A program made the position numbers and the translations under genes. Below are positions 61,016 to 64,000 of a stretch of DNA of 64,000 bases, one piece after another. Origin of the DNA: Elephas maximus indicus. Taxonomy: Eukaryota > Chordata > Mammalia > Proboscidea > Elephantidae. Under the pieces are notes generated by a model that made no database searches, was not told where the DNA came from, and saw only the letters and a list, made by a program, of their open reading frames with translations. Location: NCBI RefSeq assembly GCF_024166365.1, contig NC_064819.1:164180793-164244792 (forward strand), read 5' to 3'. Position 1 is the first letter of the stretch. Each line of letters opens with the position of its first letter.

Positions 61016-63319
61016 CTAAAATCTACAAGACACTGCAAAACCTCAACAACAAAAAGACAAATAACCCAATTAAAAAATGGCCAAGGATATGAACAGGCAC
61101 TTCACCAAAGAAGACATTCAGGCAGCTAACAGATACATGAGGAAATGTTCACGATCATTAGCCATCAAAAAAAAAAAAAATTTTTTTTTTTTTTTTTTGA
61201 GGAATGCAAATCAAAACTACAGTGAGATACCATCTCACCCCAACAAGACTGGCACTAATCCAAAAAAACACAAAACAATAAATGTTGGAGAGGTTGTGGA
61301 GAGACTGGAACACTTATGCACTGCTGGTGGGAATGTAAAATGGTACAACCACTTTGGAAATTGATTTGGTACTTCCTTAAAAATCTAGAAATAACAGTAC
61401 CAAACGATCCAGCAATCCCACTCCTTGGAATATATCGTAGAGAAATAAGAGCCTTAACTTGAACAGATATATGCACACCCATGTTCGCTGCAGTACTATT
61501 CACACAAAAAGATGGAAACAACCTAGGTGCCCACCAACAGACAGATAAACAAATTATGGTACGTACATACAATGGAATACTACGCGACGATAAAGAACAA
61601 AGAACAATAATGAATCCAAGAAACATCTAACGACATGGATGAATCTGGAAGGCATTATGCTGAATGAAATTAGTCAGTCACAAAAGAACAAATATCGTAT
61701 GAGACCACTATTATAAGAACTCAAAAAGTTTAAACACGGAAGAAAACGTTCTCTGATGGTTATGAGGATGGGGAGGGAGAGAAAGGGGAATTTACTAGCT
61801 ATATGGCAGACAAGAGTCATCTTAGGTGAAGGGAAAGACAACACACAATATAGGCGAAGTCAGCACAACTGGACTAAATCAAAAGCTAAGAAGTTTCCTG
61901 AACACAACCAAACACTTTGAGGGACAGAGTAGCTGGGGCTGGGGTCTGGGGACCATGGTTTCAGGGGACATCTAGGTCTACTGGCATAACAAAGTTTATT
62001 AAGAAAATGTTCTGTATCCTACTTTGGTGAGTCCAGAGGCAGGATGAGAAGGCAGGAAGGGACAGGAGCTGGTTGGATGGACATGGGAAACCCAGGGTGG
62101 AAAGGGGGAATGTGCTGTGACATTACAGGGATTACAACTAGGTCACATAACAATACGTGTATAAATTTTTGCATAAGAAATTAACTTGAGCTGTAAACTT
62201 TCACCCAAAGCACAATAAAAAAGAAAGAAAACCTATGGAGCACAGTTGTACTCTGACACATACAGGGTCACCATGAGATATAATCTACTTGACAGCAATG
62301 GTTTGGTTTGTTTTTTTGGTACAGGATCTATGTGCTAAAAATGATAAAATGCTGACAAAAGATAGCAAAGACATAAGAAATGAAGAGAAAGGCTGTGTTC
62401 ATAAATTGGAAGATTCAACATAGTAAAGATGTCAGTTATCCCCAAATTGATCTATCAAAATCCCAACAGCTTTTCCTTCTGTTTTTTTGTAGAGAGGGCA
62501 CTGGGTTTTGGGAGGCAAGGTGATTCTAAAACTTAAATAGTTAGGCAAAAGAAACAGAAGAGCTAAACAATACTGAAAAAGAAAAATTCAGCTGCAGGAA
62601 ACACACTACCCAATTTTAAGACTATATAGCTACAGTAACCAAAACAGTGTGGGATTAGAGGAGTGACAGACACACAGACCAATGGAACAGGAGCAAGTCC
62701 AGAAACAGACCCATGCAACTTCACCTAACTGATTTTTGAAAAAGGTGCAAAGGCAATCCAACGGAGAAAGAACAGCCTTTTCAATAAACGGTGTTGAAAC
62801 AACTGGACTTCCATTGGCAAAAAAAAAAAAAAAGAACTTCAACGTAAGTCTCGTATCTTGTGCAAAAATGAACTAAAAATGAATCACAGATCTAAATGCA
62901 AAATTCCAAAACCACAAAACTTTTAGAAGCAAATATGGAGGAAAATATTCATGGCCTAAGGTTGGACAAAGAGCTGTTACACATGATACCAAAAGTAAAA
63001 TCCACAAGAGAAAAACTTGATAAACTGGACTGAGTCAAAATTGTAAATTTTTGTTCTGTAAAAGGCCCTGTCAAGAAATAGAAAAGACAAGTCACAGGTT
63101 GGGAGGAAATATCTGTAAAACACATACCCCACAAAGGTCTTATACCTAGAATATATAAGGAACTCTAAATTCAACTGTAAAAATAAACAAATGAGTAAAA
63201 ACAAAAACTCCACAAGCAATCCAATTATAAATGGGCAAAAGATATAAAGAGATACTTCAGAGAGGATATAAAGATGGCAAATAAGCACATGAAGAAATGT
63301 TCAATATCATTAACCATTG

Positions 63320-63548
63320 TTGTTGCTGTCGGCTACACTAATCGTTGCTGTTGGGTGCTGTCCAGTGGACTCCAACTCATAGCAACCCTACAGGACAGAG
63401 CAGAACTGCCCCATAGGGTTTTCTTGGCTGTAGTCTTTATTGGAGCAGATCGCCAGGACTTTCTCCCGCAGAGCCACTGGGTGAATTGGAACCAACAAAC
63501 TTTCAGTTAGCAGCCTAGTGCTTAACCACTGCACCACCAGGGCTCCTG
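63320..63548 (-). mobile_element. AfroSINE, long form
   Basis: The tail is near 63350 and the head at 63548 (ccaccagggctcctg on plus). A perfect 12-bp TSD, cattaaccattg, lies at 63308-63319 and 63549-63560. Confidence 0.93.
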
Positions 63549-63560
63549 CATTAACCATTG

Positions 63561-63754
63561 CTGTTGTGTGCTGTTGAGTCAATTCAGGCTCATAGTCACT
63601 CTATAGGACAGAATAGAACTGCCCCATAGGGCCTCCAAGGCTGTAAATCTTTACTGAAACTGACTGCCACATCTTTCTCCTGCGGAGCAGTTGGTGGGTT
63701 CCAACTGCTGATTAGCAGCCAAGTTCTTTAATCACTACACCACCAGGGCTCCTT
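63561..63754 (-). mobile_element. AfroSINE, long form
   Basis: A second minus-strand copy directly after the first, with its tail at 63575 (gagtcaattcaggctcatag) and head at 63754 (ccaccagggctcctt). It starts at the right-hand TSD of the first SINE. Confidence 0.9.
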
Positions 63755-63764
63755 ATATAGAAGG

Positions 63765-63898
63765 TAGTGAAATCCAAATAAGATCTGTAGTTTAGTTAAT
63801 AGTATTGTACCAATGTCAATTTCCTGGCTTTGACAGTGTACTATGGTTATGTAAGATGGCATTCCTGAGGAAGGCTGGCTGAAGTATTAGGTAACTAT
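63765..63898 (+). repeat. ancient interspersed repeat, 3' part
   Basis: Third copy of the repeat at 24.2 and 38.4 kb: 'gtagtttagttaatagtatt', 'gtaccaatgtcaatttcctg' and 'ctatggttatgtaagatggc'. The LTR at 63899 cuts it off. Confidence 0.65.
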
Positions 63899-64000
63899 TG
63901 TCTTACTTATCTAGTGCTGCTATAACAGAAATACCACAACTGAGAGCTTTAACAAACAGAAATTTACTTTCTCACAGTTTAAGAGGCTAGAAGTCCAAAT
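63899..64000 (-). mobile_element. LTR, ERVL-MaLR type, cut by window edge
   Basis: It begins tgtcttacttatctagtgct and continues 'gaaatttactttctcacagt', matching the same end of the LTRs at 12691 and 36275. The remainder lies outside the window. Confidence 0.85.

Larger units (their letters stand above)
56571..62226 (+). mobile_element. L1 LINE with 5' UTR, internally deleted, third layer
   Basis: A 5.7-kb L1 starts at its 5' end (aagtggggccaagatggtgg) and ends 'gcacaataaaaaag'. The TSD is gaaaaccctatgga at 56557-56570 and gaaaacctatgga at 62227-62239. 5' UTR to about 58045; ORF1 remnants (58045-59003); then directly into mid ORF2 near 59040, so the endonuclease and inter-ORF region are gone; reverse transcriptase and C terminus follow in broken frames; 3' UTR from about 61700. 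An AfroSINE interrupts it at 60847-61015. Confidence 0.94.
56487..62318 (+). mobile_element. AfroSINE, second layer of the nest
   Basis: The left piece (56487-56570: caaatccacccggggatacc ... gccactgaaaaccctatgga) and right piece (62240-62318: gcacagttgtactctgacac ... gacagcaatggtttgg) form one long-form AfroSINE. A near-perfect TSD (gtacaagat and gtacaggat) flanks it at 56477-56485 and 62319-62327 within the old L1. Confidence 0.9.
54470..63307 (+). mobile_element. old L1 LINE, outer layer of a nest
   Basis: Diverged L1 ORF2 sequence (54470-56476; e.g. [17 protein letters not shown] from the reverse transcriptase at about 56130-56190) is interrupted at 56477 and resumes at 62328 (ctatgtgctaaaaatgataa ... 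catagtaaagatgtcagtta) up to at least 63307. The text on both sides joins smoothly across the insertion. An A17T12 tract lies at 55004-55032. Confidence 0.88.
53830..64000 (-). other. COQ3: COQ3 intron 1 (partial)
   Basis: Sequence upstream of the exon at 53733 to the window edge. It is almost entirely nested L1 and SINE sequence. I found no GC-rich first exon with a mitochondrial presequence, so exon 1 and the promoter most likely lie beyond 64000. 53830-54465 shows AT-rich sequence and a (TA)n/(CA)n tract near 54290-54365. Confidence 0.8.

Overview
This window is mammalian nuclear DNA, most likely from an afrotherian and probably an elephant or close relative. It is saturated with tRNA-derived AfroSINEs, BovB-like RTE LINEs that share their 3' tail with those SINEs, afrotherian L1s and MaLR-type LTRs, over a background of ancient MIR, L2, MER5 and MLT1 repeats. 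The species call is inference; the repeat types are read directly.

Two protein-coding genes are present, both on the minus strand. FAXC exon 1 (2133-2398) sits in a CpG island (about 2020-3090), with the start of FAXC intron 1 at 1-2132. COQ3 occupies about 29846 to beyond 64000. Six coding exons were located by homology, splice signals and frame continuity: 53733-53829, 50360-50512, 43123-43222, 41001-41243, 36896-37055 and 30244-30464. Together they give 323 residues of the mitochondrial ubiquinone O-methyltransferase. The first exon (presequence) was not found and presumably lies past 64000. As I recall it, the order and orientation match the human FAXC-COQ3 neighbourhood on 6q16.

Layout: 1-3.1 kb FAXC intron 1, exon 1 and promoter; 3.1-29.8 kb intergenic, almost all repeats, including a near full-length 3.2 kb RTE (19.4-22.6 kb), an L1 split by an LTR (12.5-15.0 kb), an L1-processed copy of a MaLR transcript (16.8-17.7 kb) and a Tigger transposon (18.0-18.8 kb); 29.8-53.8 kb COQ3 exons with repeat-filled introns; 53.8-64 kb COQ3 intron 1, a four-deep nest of L1 > AfroSINE > L1 > AfroSINE.

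I found no undescribed gene system. The interesting content is transposon biology: many insertions keep both target-site duplications (TSDs), so insertion order can be read. Examples are a pure poly(T) insertion with a 21-bp TSD, a 31-bp AfroSINE remnant, two L1s with complementary internal deletions, a tRNA-Gly-headed RTE-derived SINE, and a stop codon shared by two diverged RTE copies.
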